In this document: positions 8,650 through 18,224 of the stretch, piece after piece
Layout of the letters: each line of letters begins with the position of its first letter
Numbering within the stretch: position 1 is the stretch's first letter
Position numbers and translations under genes: made by a program
The notes under the pieces: generated by a model
The model's input: the letters and a program-made list of their open reading frames with translations, nothing else
Told to the model about the DNA's origin: nothing
Database searches by the model: none
Assembly: GCA_041725935.1 (NCBI GenBank)
Contig: JBGRQD010000008.1
Location: 124,001-188,000, forward strand
Source: Marivita sp041725935
GTDB taxonomy: Bacteria > Pseudomonadota > Alphaproteobacteria > Rhodobacterales > Rhodobacteraceae
Direction of reading: 5' to 3'
Length of the DNA: 64,000 nt

Positions 8650-10491
8650 ATGAACGAAACCCGGGATATGGCAGAAGGCGGGGCGCAAAGCTGGCTTTCG
8701 GTCGAGATGGAGGGCCATCGATACGGCGCCGTGGCCATTGCACTGGCGCTGCTGCTGGTGGGCTTTCATATGTGGAACGCCTTCGCCGGGCTGATCCCCA
8801 ACCTGATCACCCGACCCGCGCATCTGGCCCTCGCCCTGCCCTGGATCTTCGTCCTTGGCGCGTCGGCACAGGCTGGGCGCGGAACGCGGCTCACGGGCTG
8901 GATCTTCCTCGCCATGGGGCTCAGCGTGTGTGGCTGGATCATGCTCAATCGCCGCGATCTGGTGCTGCAATACGGCGCGCTTGATGGGCCGGTACAGATC
9001 GTGCTCGCGCTGACGCTGATCGTTGTGGTGCTGGAGATGGCGCGCCGCGCGATCAAGATCGTGTTGCCGACCGTTGCCGCACTGGTGCTGGCCTATGCCT
9101 TCCTGGGCGATCAGATCCCGGGCCGCTTCGGCCATGGCGGCATGCCGGTCGATTACCTTCTGGGCACACTGACCATCACCGAGGGCGGACTTTGGGGTAC
9201 ACTGACAGGCACCTCGGTCGATACCATCGCCATGTTCGTGATCCTTGGCGGCTTCATTTCGGCGGGCCAGGCAGGCACGGGCTTCATGGCCTTTGCCACG
9301 CAACTTGCCGGACGCACCCGGGCGGGCGCGGCCAAGGTGGCTATCCTCTCCTCGGCCTTCTACGGGTCGATCTCAGGCGTTGCAGCGGCCAATACCGCAA
9401 CGACAGGCATGATCACCATTCCTGCAATGAAGCGTCTTGGCTACCCGCCGCAACTGGCCGCCGCGACCGAGGCCGTGGCCTCGACCGGTGGGCAGATCCT
9501 GCCGCCTGTCATGGGCGCGGGTATCTTCGTCATGGCGGAACTGGTGCGCCTGCCTTACACCGATATCATGATCGCGGCCTTGCTGCCCGCGATCCTGTTC
9601 TTCCTCGCGGCCTGGTTCGGGGTACATGTCTATGCATTGCGCATCGACCTTCCCGCTCTGCCTCGCAGCGCAATGCCCGGCTGGGCAGCAGTGTCACGCT
9701 CGGTGCCCTTCTTCCTGCTGCCCTTCTCGATCCTGGTCGGCACCCTTGCCTTTACCAGTTACACCCTGGCCTATGCGGCGGTCTTTGCCACGGTGGTCAC
9801 CTGGGCAACCCTGATCTTCGAGCCCGACGGGCGACTGTCGCTTGCGGGCTGGTATCGCCGGACGCTGGTGGCGATCATCACCGCCGCGCAACAGGTCTCC
9901 ATCATTGCCGCCGTGATCATCTGCGCGGGCATCGTGGTAGGCGTGTTCAACATGACCGGTCTTGGCGTCAAGCTCACCTCGCTGATCTTATCGGCCAGCG
10001 GCGGTCAGCTGTGGCTGGCATTGCTTCTGACCGCTCTGGCGGCCCTTGTCCTTGGGATGGAGCTGCCGACGACTGCGGCCTATGTGATCTGCGCCTCGGT
10101 TGCGGTGCCGGCCCTTGTGGGCCTCGGCGTGCCCGACCTATATGCGCATCTCTTCGTCTTCTGGTACGCCCTTTTGTGCACCATCACGCCACCTGTTTGC
10201 GGCAATGTCTTCATCGCCTCCGCCATCGCGCAGACGCCTTGGCTGCCTGTGGCAGGCAACTCCATGCGGCTGGGGGTGGGCCTCTTTGTTGTACCTCTGG
10301 GCTTCATCGCGAACCCCGCCTTGTTGCAACTGGCGACCGAACCCTTGGCCGCGCTGGCCACGATGGCACAGATTGCGGTGGGCCTCTGGCTCATCAGCTT
10401 TGCGGTGATTGGCGGTGCTCGGGTGCGCCTGTTGGAACTGCTCCGCCTGCCGGCCTTGCCCGCCGGTCTGGGGGTAATTTTCTTGCTGTGA
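8650..10491 (+). CDS. TRAP transporter permease, fused small and large subunits (TAXI type)
   Basis: A 613-residue permease. The N-terminal part (about residues 25-140) holds four membrane segments like DctQ; the rest is a DctM-like domain with the family signatures GTLTGTSVDTIAMFVILGG, YGSISGVAAANTATTG and LGMELPTTAAYV. Fused permeases are the usual partner of TAXI receptors. The ATG at 8650 has no strong ribosome site, which fits low expression behind the hairpin. It imports an unidentified substrate using an ion gradient. Confidence 0.9.
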   Translation: MNETRDMAEGGAQSWLSVEMEGHRYGAVAIALALLLVGFHMWNAFAGLIPNLITRPAHLALALPWIFVLGASAQAGRGTRLTGWIFLAMGLSVCGWIMLNRRDLVLQYGALDGPVQIVLALTLIVVVLEMARRAIKIVLPTVAALVLAYAFLGDQIPGRFGHGGMPVDYLLGTLTITEGGLWGTLTGTSVDTIAMFVILGGFISAGQAGTGFMAFATQLAGRTRAGAAKVAILSSAFYGSISGVAAANTATTGMITIPAMKRLGYPPQLAAATEAVASTGGQILPPVMGAGIFVMAELVRLPYTDIMIAALLPAILFFLAAWFGVHVYALRIDLPALPRSAMPGWAAVSRSVPFFLLPFSILVGTLAFTSYTLAYAAVFATVVTWATLIFEPDGRLSLAGWYRRTLVAIITAAQQVSIIAAVIICAGIVVGVFNMTGLGVKLTSLILSASGGQLWLALLLTALAALVLGMELPTTAAYVICASVAVPALVGLGVPDLYAHLFVFWYALLCTITPPVCGNVFIASAIAQTPWLPVAGNSMRLGVGLFVVPLGFIANPALLQLATEPLAALATMAQIAVGLWLISFAVIGGARVRLLELLRLPALPAGLGVIFLL

Positions 10492-10936
10492 GACCTCTGA
10501 TGCAAAAGCCGAAACTGGCGTAGCTCTTTACAGATTGGACATTGATATTCTCAGGTGGGTGTTCGGTCACACGGGCGGCATGTCGAAGCTTTTGACCTTG
10601 GCTCCGACCTTTCGGGGCCTGCGGCTCGGAGGAGATGGATCAAGCGTCGCATTCACGGTGCCGAGCCGGAGGAACCCCACAAGTCAACCTCCGCAGCGCG
10701 TGTGCTGACTGCCCACTGGCGTTTTCATTTCCGATCCGCGCCATCGCCTCGTCTTCGCGGTGATGGGCGGGCTCACACGAGGACGCCGCAATCCGCCGCG
10801 TCTTTCCAGCAAGAATGTGCACGGCTTCTTCGAGAACATATAAGGGTTGAGGTCCTGCTCTGGACAAGAATTCAGGGAAGCCTGCAGTGGCAATGGGCAA
10901 CAACTCGCTCCATGAACGTGTTGAAAGTCACTCTCC
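10492..10936. other. Gene-free stretch of about 445 bp
   Basis: Several frames are open but none has recognisable protein character. The sequence separates two converging units (TAXI permease and the dehydrogenase cluster). No terminator with a T tract was found; it may be the decayed residue of an earlier gene. Confidence 0.4.
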
Positions 10937-11992
10937 TTAAATGCCGAACGTCAAATGCACCTTGACGGACTTTGCCCGGTCTGTCGCCACAGCAAAGGCA
11001 TCTTGCGCTTGCTCCAGCGGAAAGCGGTGCGTAACCATTGGCAATACGTCGATCTGCCCAGTGGTGATGGCGGCAACAGATTGTCCAAATTCCTCGTGAA
11101 AACGGAACGAGCCCTGTAGCTTCAGTTCTTTCGCCACAAGAGCGTTCATCGGCATCGGTGTGTCCCCTGCAACGCCGACCTGAACCATCGTGCCACGCGG
11201 GCGCAGCGCTGCAATCGCAGACCGGATCGCGGGCTCGGCGGCTGAGCATTCGAAGACAAGATCGAAATATCCCTTGTTGGTTTCATACTCCGCCATCGTT
11301 GCACCCTCACGCCTCACGTTTATACACCGCGTTGCACCCATACGGGCCGCGACACCCAAGGCCGCATCCTGGAGGTCAGTCACCACGATTTCGGTCGCGC
11401 CCCGCTGTGCGGACACTGCCGTACAAAGCGCGCCGATGGGGCCAGCCCCGGTGATCAAGATGCGCTTTCCGGCAAGGTCACCTGCAAGTTGGGCAGCGTG
11501 CAGGCAAACAGCGAGTGGCTCGGCACAGGCAAGCGCTGTCAGATCCGTGTCATTTGGCACCTTGATACACTGGACGGCGTCGACAACGAGACGGTCGCGG
11601 AACAGCCCCTGTTCGTGGGGCAGGCGCATGGCTGAGCCATTGAAGCGCATGTTGAGACAGTGCATCTGCATGGATTCAGCGCAAAAAAGACAGGTGCCGC
11701 AGGGGCGGCTTGGGTTGATCGCAACAGCGTCACCCTCGGCCAGACCCGTGACACCCGGACCTGTCCCCACCACCCGACCGGACGCTTCATGACCCAGAAT
11801 GATCGGTTCGCGCACGCGGATGGTGCCTATCCCGCCCTCTGAAAGGTAATGCATGTCCGATCCACAGATACCGCCGGATGCAACGGCAAGAAGAACCTGT
11901 CCCTCTCCCGGTTCAGAGGCAGTTTCGGTGTCGATGCGAAGGTCGTTCTGGCCGTAAAGACGACAGACACGGGTTTTCATGAGTGCACTCAT
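10937..11992 (-). CDS. Zinc-dependent sugar-acid dehydrogenase (L-idonate/L-gulonate 5-dehydrogenase type)
   Basis: A 351-residue medium-chain dehydrogenase. The catalytic zinc ligands are in GGICGSDMH and GHEASG; the structural zinc lobe has four Cys in CGTCLFCAESMQMHC; the NAD site is GAGPIGALC in mid-protein. The HYLSEGGIGTIRVREPIILGHE stretch is characteristic of proteins annotated L-idonate 5-dehydrogenase. ATG at 11992 overlaps the dctM stop (ATGA); ATG at 11980 is an alternative. It is the last gene of a dctP-dctQ-dctM operon beside uxuA, so oxidation of L-gulonate or L-idonate to a keto sugar acid is likely, but specificity is inferred. Confidence 0.8.
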   Translation of the reverse strand: MSALMKTRVCRLYGQNDLRIDTETASEPGEGQVLLAVASGGICGSDMHYLSEGGIGTIRVREPIILGHEASGRVVGTGPGVTGLAEGDAVAINPSRPCGTCLFCAESMQMHCLNMRFNGSAMRLPHEQGLFRDRLVVDAVQCIKVPNDTDLTALACAEPLAVCLHAAQLAGDLAGKRILITGAGPIGALCTAVSAQRGATEIVVTDLQDAALGVAARMGATRCINVRREGATMAEYETNKGYFDLVFECSAAEPAIRSAIAALRPRGTMVQVGVAGDTPMPMNALVAKELKLQGSFRFHEEFGQSVAAITTGQIDVLPMVTHRFPLEQAQDAFAVATDRAKSVKVHLTFGI

Positions 11993-13266
11993 TTCGTCAG
12001 GAGGGACGGCAGCCAGGTTGCCAAAGCCGGAATGTAGGACACGGCCAGCAGCACTGCGATGTTTGTCAGAAGGAAGGGAAGGATTGCCACAACCACGGGC
12101 ATCAACGGAAGCCGGGCGATGCCCGCGCAGACAAAGAGGCAAACGCCGACCGGCGGCGTGGTCAGACCGATCATCAGGTTGAGCACGGCAAAGGTCGCAA
12201 AGTGCAGAGGTTCGATTCCAACCGCTTCGGCGAGCGACAACAGCGGGACAAACAGGATGATCAACGCGGCGATGGTCTCCATGAACATACCGACGAACAG
12301 GAGCAGCAGATTGATCAGCAGGATGACCAGGAACTTGTTGTCTGTGAAGCCGAGCACCCCGTCAGCAATGGCTTGGGGAATGCGTTCCGATACGAGGATC
12401 CAGCCGAAGACATTGGCAAAACCGACAAGCGCGAGAATCCCTGCGGCCGAGGTGCCGCTTTCAACGATGATGCCCGGCAGCTTGGAAATCGGCAGCTCAC
12501 GATAGATGAACGCGCCGACGATGAACGCATAGACTGAAGCCACGATGGCGGTTTCCGTGGGCGTCGCAAGGCCGGAGAGCAGCCCGTAGATGATGAGAAA
12601 GGTCATGGCGAGTGCCCAGAAGGCGCCCCCGAAGGACCGCGCGACTTCTCCGAACCCCTGCCATTCCTGACGGGGAAAGTTCCTGCGCGCCGAGATCACG
12701 TAGGCGGTGATCATCATTGCGACGCCCATCAGGATGCCCGGCACGGCGCCGGCCAAAAACATCTGCCCGACCGAGATGCCTGAAAGGGCACCCACGATGA
12801 TCATCGGAACGGACGGCGGTATGATCGGACCGACTGTCGATGACGCGGCCGTCACGGCGGCCGAGAAATCCGCCGGATAGCCAGCTTTTTTCATTCCGGG
12901 GATCATCACGCTACCGATCGAAGCCGCATCCGCCACCGCGGTGCCGGTGATGCCGCCAAACAGCATCGAGGCCGCGATATTGGTCAGGCCAAGGCCACCC
13001 CTGATCCATCCAACGATGGAATTGGCGAATCTGATGATCCGCTGCGTGATCCCACCGCGATTCATCAGGTTGCCTGCAAGGATGAAGCCCGGAATGGACA
13101 GAAGGACAAAGACATCCATCCCCGCATACATCTTTTGCGGCATGACCACGGGCGGGATACCGGCGATCAGCAGGTAGGCGAGTGAGGACACACCCAGCGT
13201 GATGGCCACAGGAATTCCGACGACCAACCCGCCGACAAAGACGAGGAAAAGAACAGCGACGTCCAT
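11989..13266 (-). CDS. dctM: TRAP transporter large permease (DctM)
   Basis: A 425-residue membrane protein with about 12 segments and the DctM family signatures FGGITGTAVADAASIG, SSTVGPIIPPSVPMI and, near the end, GLTTPPVGVCLFV. It is the channel subunit of the tripartite transporter encoded by 13.3-14.8 kb and starts 3 nt after the dctQ stop. Given uxuA and the idonate-type dehydrogenase, the likely substrate is a hexuronate or aldonate. Confidence 0.93.
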   Translation of the reverse strand: MDVAVLFLVFVGGLVVGIPVAITLGVSSLAYLLIAGIPPVVMPQKMYAGMDVFVLLSIPGFILAGNLMNRGGITQRIIRFANSIVGWIRGGLGLTNIAASMLFGGITGTAVADAASIGSVMIPGMKKAGYPADFSAAVTAASSTVGPIIPPSVPMIIVGALSGISVGQMFLAGAVPGILMGVAMMITAYVISARRNFPRQEWQGFGEVARSFGGAFWALAMTFLIIYGLLSGLATPTETAIVASVYAFIVGAFIYRELPISKLPGIIVESGTSAAGILALVGFANVFGWILVSERIPQAIADGVLGFTDNKFLVILLINLLLLFVGMFMETIAALIILFVPLLSLAEAVGIEPLHFATFAVLNLMIGLTTPPVGVCLFVCAGIARLPLMPVVVAILPFLLTNIAVLLAVSYIPALATWLPSLLTK

Positions 13267-13269
13267 GGA

Positions 13270-13776
13270 TCAGATATCCTCGTCAGGTTTGACGGGCTTG
13301 CCGTCTTCCGTGCCTGTGATCATGCCCAGCACGCGGAGTACGGCAAAAATCGCCAGGAAAACCAGCAGCAGCCAAACAGTGACATGGACGAAATCCATGC
13401 GCAGGCCCAAGGCCGGCGATGTCTGCATCTTGCCGATGGACACGTAGCGCCACGCATGCGGCAGCAGGTAGAGTGCCAGTCCCGCCGTCACCAGCGCCGC
13501 GACCAGCCTCAGCAGCCAAGGCGCGCGGCCCGGTAGCGTTTCGCAGACAACGTCCACGTTCACCAGATCACCGGAGCGAAAAGCCAGGCCCGCTCCGAAA
13601 GCCACCATGAACAATAGCGCATAGCGGGTCAGCTCTTCGGTCCACACCAATGACAGGCCAGTCAGGCGACCGATCACCTGCAACAGGACTGCCACGATCA
13701 GGATGGCAAAGGACAGACCAGTACCCCATTGGGCCAGCCGGGTCGTCAGGTGAATGATCTTGTCGGCGTGCAGCAT
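13270..13776 (-). CDS. dctQ: TRAP transporter small permease (DctQ)
   Basis: A 168-residue protein with four membrane segments and the DctQ signature WTEELTRYALLFMVAFGAG in the middle. The start at 13776 (MLHADKII) is chosen because the open frame upstream runs through a strong hairpin and the end of dctP. A GGA sits about 8 nt before the ATG. It bridges the receptor DctP and the DctM channel. Confidence 0.9.
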   Translation of the reverse strand: MLHADKIIHLTTRLAQWGTGLSFAILIVAVLLQVIGRLTGLSLVWTEELTRYALLFMVAFGAGLAFRSGDLVNVDVVCETLPGRAPWLLRLVAALVTAGLALYLLPHAWRYVSIGKMQTSPALGLRMDFVHVTVWLLLVFLAIFAVLRVLGMITGTEDGKPVKPDEDI

Positions 13777-13798
13777 CGCGGTTTCCAGAGTCAAGGAA

Positions 13799-13827
13799 GA
13801 TGTGGCGCCCGGTCGAGGCGCCACATC
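13799..13827 (-). terminator. Strong hairpin between dctP and dctQ
   Basis: An 11-bp perfect stem (13799-13809 pairs with 13817-13827) with a 7-nt loop begins 7 nt after the dctP stop. On the transcribed minus strand it is followed by TTCCTT, not a clean T tract. It probably stabilises dctP mRNA or partly terminates, lowering the permease relative to the receptor. Confidence 0.6.
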
Positions 13828-13834
13828 GTTTGGG

Positions 13835-14806
13835 TCACTGAGAGAACAGACCTTCGACGATCGGCTTGATCTCGTCATTGACGTTCATCAGGACCGCATC
13901 TTTGGCAGCAGCTTGAAACGCAGCACCATCGACCTCGACAAAGGTCATGCCTTTTTCCTCAAGGAAGGCACGGTCGGCGGCGACGCTTTCGTTGAAAAGC
14001 TCGCGCTCATAGGCCTGCGCGCGGCTGGCGGCCTCCATGACGTGGCCCTGATCTTCTTCGCTCAGCTTGCCCCAAGTGGATTCCGCAATGGTCAAATAGA
14101 TCCAGCTGCGGACATGTTCTGTAAGGTTCACATGGCTCTGCACTTCGTAAAAACTCGCCGAACGGATCAAGGCCAGCGGGTTTTCCTGAGACTCGATCGT
14201 GCCATTCTGAAGCGACGTAAAGACCTCGGAGAAGGCCATCGGACCCGGGTTTGCGCCAAGCGCCTGCCATGTGTCGACAAAGAGCGGCACGTTGGGCACC
14301 CGCATTTTCAGTCCGTTCAGTTCGTCCGGATGGGCAATCGGGCGGTTCGAAGTCAGGTTGCGCGGGCCACGGGCGAAGTGCGCGATGGGGCGAATTTGCG
14401 CCTTTTCGACAATCTGCGCCTTGATCTGGTCGCCAATCTCGCCAGAGGCCACCTCGTCCATGTGCTCGATGGATTTATAGGCGTAGGGCACGGCCAGAAG
14501 CGCTGCCATCGGGGCCCAGTTCTGAAGGCTTTCACCTGTGATCGTCATGTCAACGGTGCCAAGCTGCATACCGTTGATCAGGTCGATTTCCTTGCCGAGG
14601 CTTTCGTTCGGAAAGACCTCGACCGCAATGCGCCCGTCGGTCAGCGCCGACAGTTCTTCACCGAATTTCACCGAGGCCAGGTGCCACGGGTTGTCCTCAT
14701 TGGCGAGATGCCCGAGCTTCAATGTCATGTCCTGCGAGAGCGCCGGCATTGCTGTGAACGTGGCAACGGTTGCGGCCGCAACTGTCATTTTCCAATTGAA
14801 TGTCAT
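13835..14806 (-). CDS. dctP: TRAP transporter substrate-binding protein (DctP)
   Basis: A 323-residue periplasmic receptor with a signal peptide (residues 1-24, cleavage near ALSQ-D). The DctP fold is shown by the start LKLGHLANEDNPWHLAS and by the central LNGLKMRVPNVPLFVDTWQALGANPGPMAFSEV region, where the conserved Arg that grips the substrate carboxylate is expected (KMRVP). Start 14806 has GGAGGAG 7 nt upstream. Its ATG overlaps the stop of the upstream GntR gene. Confidence 0.92.
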   Translation of the reverse strand: MTFNWKMTVAAATVATFTAMPALSQDMTLKLGHLANEDNPWHLASVKFGEELSALTDGRIAVEVFPNESLGKEIDLINGMQLGTVDMTITGESLQNWAPMAALLAVPYAYKSIEHMDEVASGEIGDQIKAQIVEKAQIRPIAHFARGPRNLTSNRPIAHPDELNGLKMRVPNVPLFVDTWQALGANPGPMAFSEVFTSLQNGTIESQENPLALIRSASFYEVQSHVNLTEHVRSWIYLTIAESTWGKLSEEDQGHVMEAASRAQAYERELFNESVAADRAFLEEKGMTFVEVDGAAFQAAAKDAVLMNVNDEIKPIVEGLFSQ

Positions 14807-15549
14807 GTATCCACTCCTCCTTGGATAGGTGCATTGACCGGTATCGGGATTTTCCCGTCCGGCAGGTCGAAAAAGTCGGGATTGGCCCCGAGGATTTGCG
14901 GCAGATCGCTCAGGACCTCGCGCAGATGGCCTCGGATGGCCAAATTGGCCCCTTGCGGGTCTCCAATCTCGATGCGGTCCACGACCGCCTTGTGCTGCTC
15001 GATCAGTTTCTTGACCGGGAAATGCCCGAGGGACAGGAACCGCACGCGGTCCATCTGGGATTTCAGCCCTTCGATCAGCCGCCATGCGCCGACCTTGCCA
15101 GCAGCATCCGCCAAGGTCCGGTGAAACCGGTCATCCAACCCAATGAAATCCAGCGGATCAGTGCGGACAACCGCGGCCTGTGCCTTGAGTTGGGCCCGCA
15201 AGTCACGGATCAACGCGAGGTCGGGCTCTGACGTCAGGATCGACACGATATCCGCCTCGATCGCCTCACGCAGAAATCGCGCATCCAGAACCGCGCTGTA
15301 ATTGATCTTGGTGATGATCGTACCGCGTTGCGGCAGGATCGCGAGGAGTCCCTCGCTTGCCAATTTGATGAAAGCCTCACGCACTGGCTGACGGCTGACT
15401 GAGCAACTGCGGGCGATCTCGCTTTCGGAAATGCGGTCACCCGGCGAAAACCGGTTGCGAATGATTGCCTCGCGCAGCTGGGCATAAATCTGCGGGGATA
15501 TCGCCGCAGACGGGTCCAAGTCGCTTGCGATGGCACCGTGAGCCGTCAT
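14803..15549 (-). CDS. GntR-family (FadR/UxuR type) transcriptional regulator
   Basis: A 248-residue regulator: winged helix DNA-binding part at about residues 18-85 (GDRISESEIARSCSVSRQPVREAFIKL, then the PQRGTII wing) and an all-helical FCD ligand domain (about 95-225) with the metal-binding His positions in DDRFHRTL and the later HL...H pattern. It is the first gene of the dehydrogenase/TRAP operon and divergent from uxuA, so it most likely represses both and responds to a sugar acid. GGAGG precedes the ATG. Confidence 0.88.
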   Translation of the reverse strand: MTAHGAIASDLDPSAAISPQIYAQLREAIIRNRFSPGDRISESEIARSCSVSRQPVREAFIKLASEGLLAILPQRGTIITKINYSAVLDARFLREAIEADIVSILTSEPDLALIRDLRAQLKAQAAVVRTDPLDFIGLDDRFHRTLADAAGKVGAWRLIEGLKSQMDRVRFLSLGHFPVKKLIEQHKAVVDRIEIGDPQGANLAIRGHLREVLSDLPQILGANPDFFDLPDGKIPIPVNAPIQGGVDT

Positions 15550-15648
15550 GATTCGCTGTCCTCCCTAAGTCAAGCTACCATACTTCCATACTAGTCAGCA
15601 ATGAGCTCAGGTGGTAGAAAAGCCATAGACGAGTCGGGAGGATGACGG
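15550..15648. promoter_or_regulatory. Divergent promoter region gntR / uxuA
   Basis: This 99-bp space must hold both promoters. CCATACT occurs twice in direct repeat (within 15578-15595), a possible GntR-type site. GGAGGATGA directly precedes the uxuA ATG. No further boxes are assigned. Confidence 0.45.
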
Positions 15649-16860
15649 ATGAAGCAGACATGGCGGTGGTTTGGACCGAAGGATCTCGTGTCCATCGACG
15701 ACACTCGACAAGCCGGCGTCGAGGGGATCGTTTCGGCCTTGCATCATGTTCCGACAGGGGAGGTCTGGTCGCCCGAGGAAATTGCGAGACGCCAACAGGA
15801 TATCGCCACCATGACCGACGGACGTCCGTCCGGGCTTACATGGGACGTGGTTGAAAGCCTGCCCGTGTCAGAGGACATCAAGAAGCAAATAGGCGACTGG
15901 CGAGACCACATCGAGGCCTACAAGCAAAGCCTGCGCAACCTCGCCGATGCGGGCATTGCTGTGATCTGCTACAACTTCATGCCTGTCCTCGACTGGACCC
16001 GCACTGATCTTGCCTGGCCACGTCCTTCGGGTGCCACCTGCATGCGCTTTGACCTTGTGGATTTCGCGGCATTCGATCTGCACATTCTCGCACGAAAAGG
16101 TGCAAAAGCCGATTTCGACGAAACTTTGCGCGAAGAAGCGACAGAGCGGTTTTCCGGAATGAGCGACGCCCGTCGCGACGAACTGGCACGAAACGTGGTC
16201 TTCGGCCTGCCCGGTGCGGCAGAACAGTTCTCGCTCGAAGACGTACGCCAACACATCGCCGAGTATGACGCCATCAACGAGGCGCGGCTACGGCAACACC
16301 TGATCGACTTCCTCGAAGAGGTGGTCCCGGTGGCTGACAAGCTCGGTCTGCGCTTGTGCTGTCATCCCGACGATCCACCGGTGCCTCTGCTGGGCCTGCC
16401 CCGCATCATGTCGACCGAAGCGCATTACACGGCCATCCTGAAAGCCGTGGACCTGCGTGCCAATGGCGTGACGTTGTGTTCCGGCTCGCTTGGTGCGCGG
16501 TCGGACAATGACCTGCCAGGCATGATGGCGCGGCTCGGGGATCGGGTACATTTCCTGCACCTGCGCAACGTGAAACGCGAGACAGGCGCTCTGTTCGGAT
16601 CCTTTTTCGAGGATGAACACCTTGCCGGTGACACCGACATGGTCGCGCTCATCGCGGCAGCGCTTGAAGAAGAGGCGCGCCGCCGCTCAGAAGGGCGCGA
16701 GGATTGGTCAATTCCATTCCGGCCGGATCATGGACAAGACATTCTTGACGATTTGCATCGCAAGGCGCAGCCGGGCTACCCGTCCATAGGTCGGCTGAAA
16801 GGGCTTGCCGAGCTTCGTGGCGTCATTGCAGGGCTTCAGCACACGCACCCGCCATCCTAG
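15649..16860 (+). CDS. uxuA: Mannonate dehydratase (UxuA)
   Basis: A 403-residue enzyme that dehydrates D-mannonate to 2-keto-3-deoxygluconate. The N-terminus MKQTWRWFGPKD and the blocks GIVSALHHVPTGEVW, CYNFMPVLDWTRTDL, CCHPDDPP and FLHLRNVKRE are those of the UxuA family, with metal-binding His/Cys/Asp residues in the last three. Length matches the family. It is divergent from gntR and the TRAP/dehydrogenase operon, supporting a hexuronate or gulonate pathway. No uxuB (fructuronate reductase) gene is nearby. Confidence 0.95.
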   Translation: MKQTWRWFGPKDLVSIDDTRQAGVEGIVSALHHVPTGEVWSPEEIARRQQDIATMTDGRPSGLTWDVVESLPVSEDIKKQIGDWRDHIEAYKQSLRNLADAGIAVICYNFMPVLDWTRTDLAWPRPSGATCMRFDLVDFAAFDLHILARKGAKADFDETLREEATERFSGMSDARRDELARNVVFGLPGAAEQFSLEDVRQHIAEYDAINEARLRQHLIDFLEEVVPVADKLGLRLCCHPDDPPVPLLGLPRIMSTEAHYTAILKAVDLRANGVTLCSGSLGARSDNDLPGMMARLGDRVHFLHLRNVKRETGALFGSFFEDEHLAGDTDMVALIAAALEEEARRRSEGREDWSIPFRPDHGQDILDDLHRKAQPGYPSIGRLKGLAELRGVIAGLQHTHPPS

Positions 16861-17238
16861 AAACGTCGCTGTGAAATAGGTGCCAGGGGCCGCAAAACAG
16901 GCATCGCCAATGTATTGATCGGCGGGTGGCTTGACGCATTTCCGGTCATTCCTGCTGGCATCTTGACGGTCCGGTCGCGCCAGAGCGTTTGGACATCTGC
17001 ATGGGTCGGGTGTCAGCGGATTGATCTGAAGATGGTATTGATCTGGTCATCGTTCGGCTCGCGGAAGGCTCGTTCCCACACCACCAACGCGTGCGATCCG
17101 CACACAGATCGCCGCGGCAAGATCGGGGCCAGAAGCTTCACGGAAACATTCAGAGAAATTTCAGGTATGTCCGACACCACAGAGTGTTGGCTGGGCTTCA
17201 AAGCTCCCGGGTGTCTCACAGGTCAATCCCGGAACGCC
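16861..17238. other. Gene-free stretch between uxuA and hydratase gene
   Basis: About 380 bp without a convincing gene. A minus-strand frame (17013-17219) ends in a plausible-looking VVWERAFREPNDDQIN segment, which may be a relic, but I do not recognise it. No terminator was seen. Confidence 0.4.
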
Positions 17239-17958
17239 TTAGCGCAACTGACAGCTCACCGTGCCAAACCCGGCAACGTTGCCGACCACATCTGTCCCTG
17301 CCGAAAAATAATCAAGCCCCGAGATCGAGCCTGTAATGACCGTCTGTCCGAGCTTAAGCCCACCACAATGATCGCCAAGATATGTGCACAGCAAGGCCAG
17401 ATTTGCCAGCGCGGAACCTCCCGGCACTGTGGCGCTGCCAGAGAGCACCGTCTGCGATCCGCAGGTCAGCTGCGCATCAAGCTGGCAGAAATCCTGCCCG
17501 TTCCAGTTTTCCAGCGCAGGGCCAAGAACCAACCCGTCATTGATCTGCATGTCCGCCAGTTTCAGCAGCGGATCGTTCTCGGCACCCGAGAGGCGCGTGT
17601 CGACGATTTCCAACACGATACGGGGCCGAAAGACACGGACGGGGTTCGACATCGGGTCAGGACCCGGCGGGGCGATCACCTCGAAGCCGATTTCCAACTC
17701 GATCCCCAGCTGATCGCGCACCGGCAGGGACACTCCGCTCGGACAGGTTTTCTGCGCCGGGATCGGTGCGATGACGGGCGGGCCATCGACGCGGCGTGCC
17801 ACCTTGAAGCCACTCACCTCACCGATCTGGGCTTGTACGGCGCGCTGGATGGCAAGAGCCTGCTGGTAGTCGAGCGAAGGCAGGGCCGACGCTTCGGCGC
17901 GCAATCCGCTGTTTCGAGCGTCCAGAAGTGCCTGCGTCACCGTTTCCACGGTATTCAT
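17239..17958 (-). CDS. 2-keto-4-pentenoate hydratase-like protein (FAH superfamily)
   Basis: A 239-residue protein of the MhpD/HpcG hydratase group. Supporting blocks are YQQALAIQRAVQAQIGEVSGFKVA near the start, the acidic metal-site region ELEIGFEV, the FRPRIVLEIVDTRL segment, LADMQINDGLVLGP, and a C-terminal GLKLGQTVITGSISG motif that is diagnostic. It would hydrate a 2-keto-4-enoic acid from aromatic or sugar-acid breakdown. It stands alone; no ring-cleavage genes are nearby. AAGG lies 8 nt before the start. Confidence 0.8.
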   Translation of the reverse strand: MNTVETVTQALLDARNSGLRAEASALPSLDYQQALAIQRAVQAQIGEVSGFKVARRVDGPPVIAPIPAQKTCPSGVSLPVRDQLGIELEIGFEVIAPPGPDPMSNPVRVFRPRIVLEIVDTRLSGAENDPLLKLADMQINDGLVLGPALENWNGQDFCQLDAQLTCGSQTVLSGSATVPGGSALANLALLCTYLGDHCGGLKLGQTVITGSISGLDYFSAGTDVVGNVAGFGTVSCQLR

Positions 17959-18224
17959 GTGCCGCGCCTTTCGTTGGATGGATGCCGGTCAGAATGACGA
18001 TGAAGCGACAAAGCTACAATATCGTTGCCCCGACACCCGCCGCAGCGCAGTTCGAACGATACACCGCGTAGAGCCGGAAGGTGTCGCGCCCCGTCAGCTC
18101 GCAGCTGGCCGCGCGATCGGCCAAACGCTTTTGTCGGATGCCGGCAACATGAGCACGCGCAGCCTAACGCTTCGATCTCGGCTCACGTATCGGCAATCCC
18201 GCAAGGAAATCTTCAACTCCATCC

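Noticed and set aside
10555..10965. 136-codon plus-strand frame
   Set aside because: No ribosome site or recognisable domain, and it runs into the antisense end of the dehydrogenase gene.
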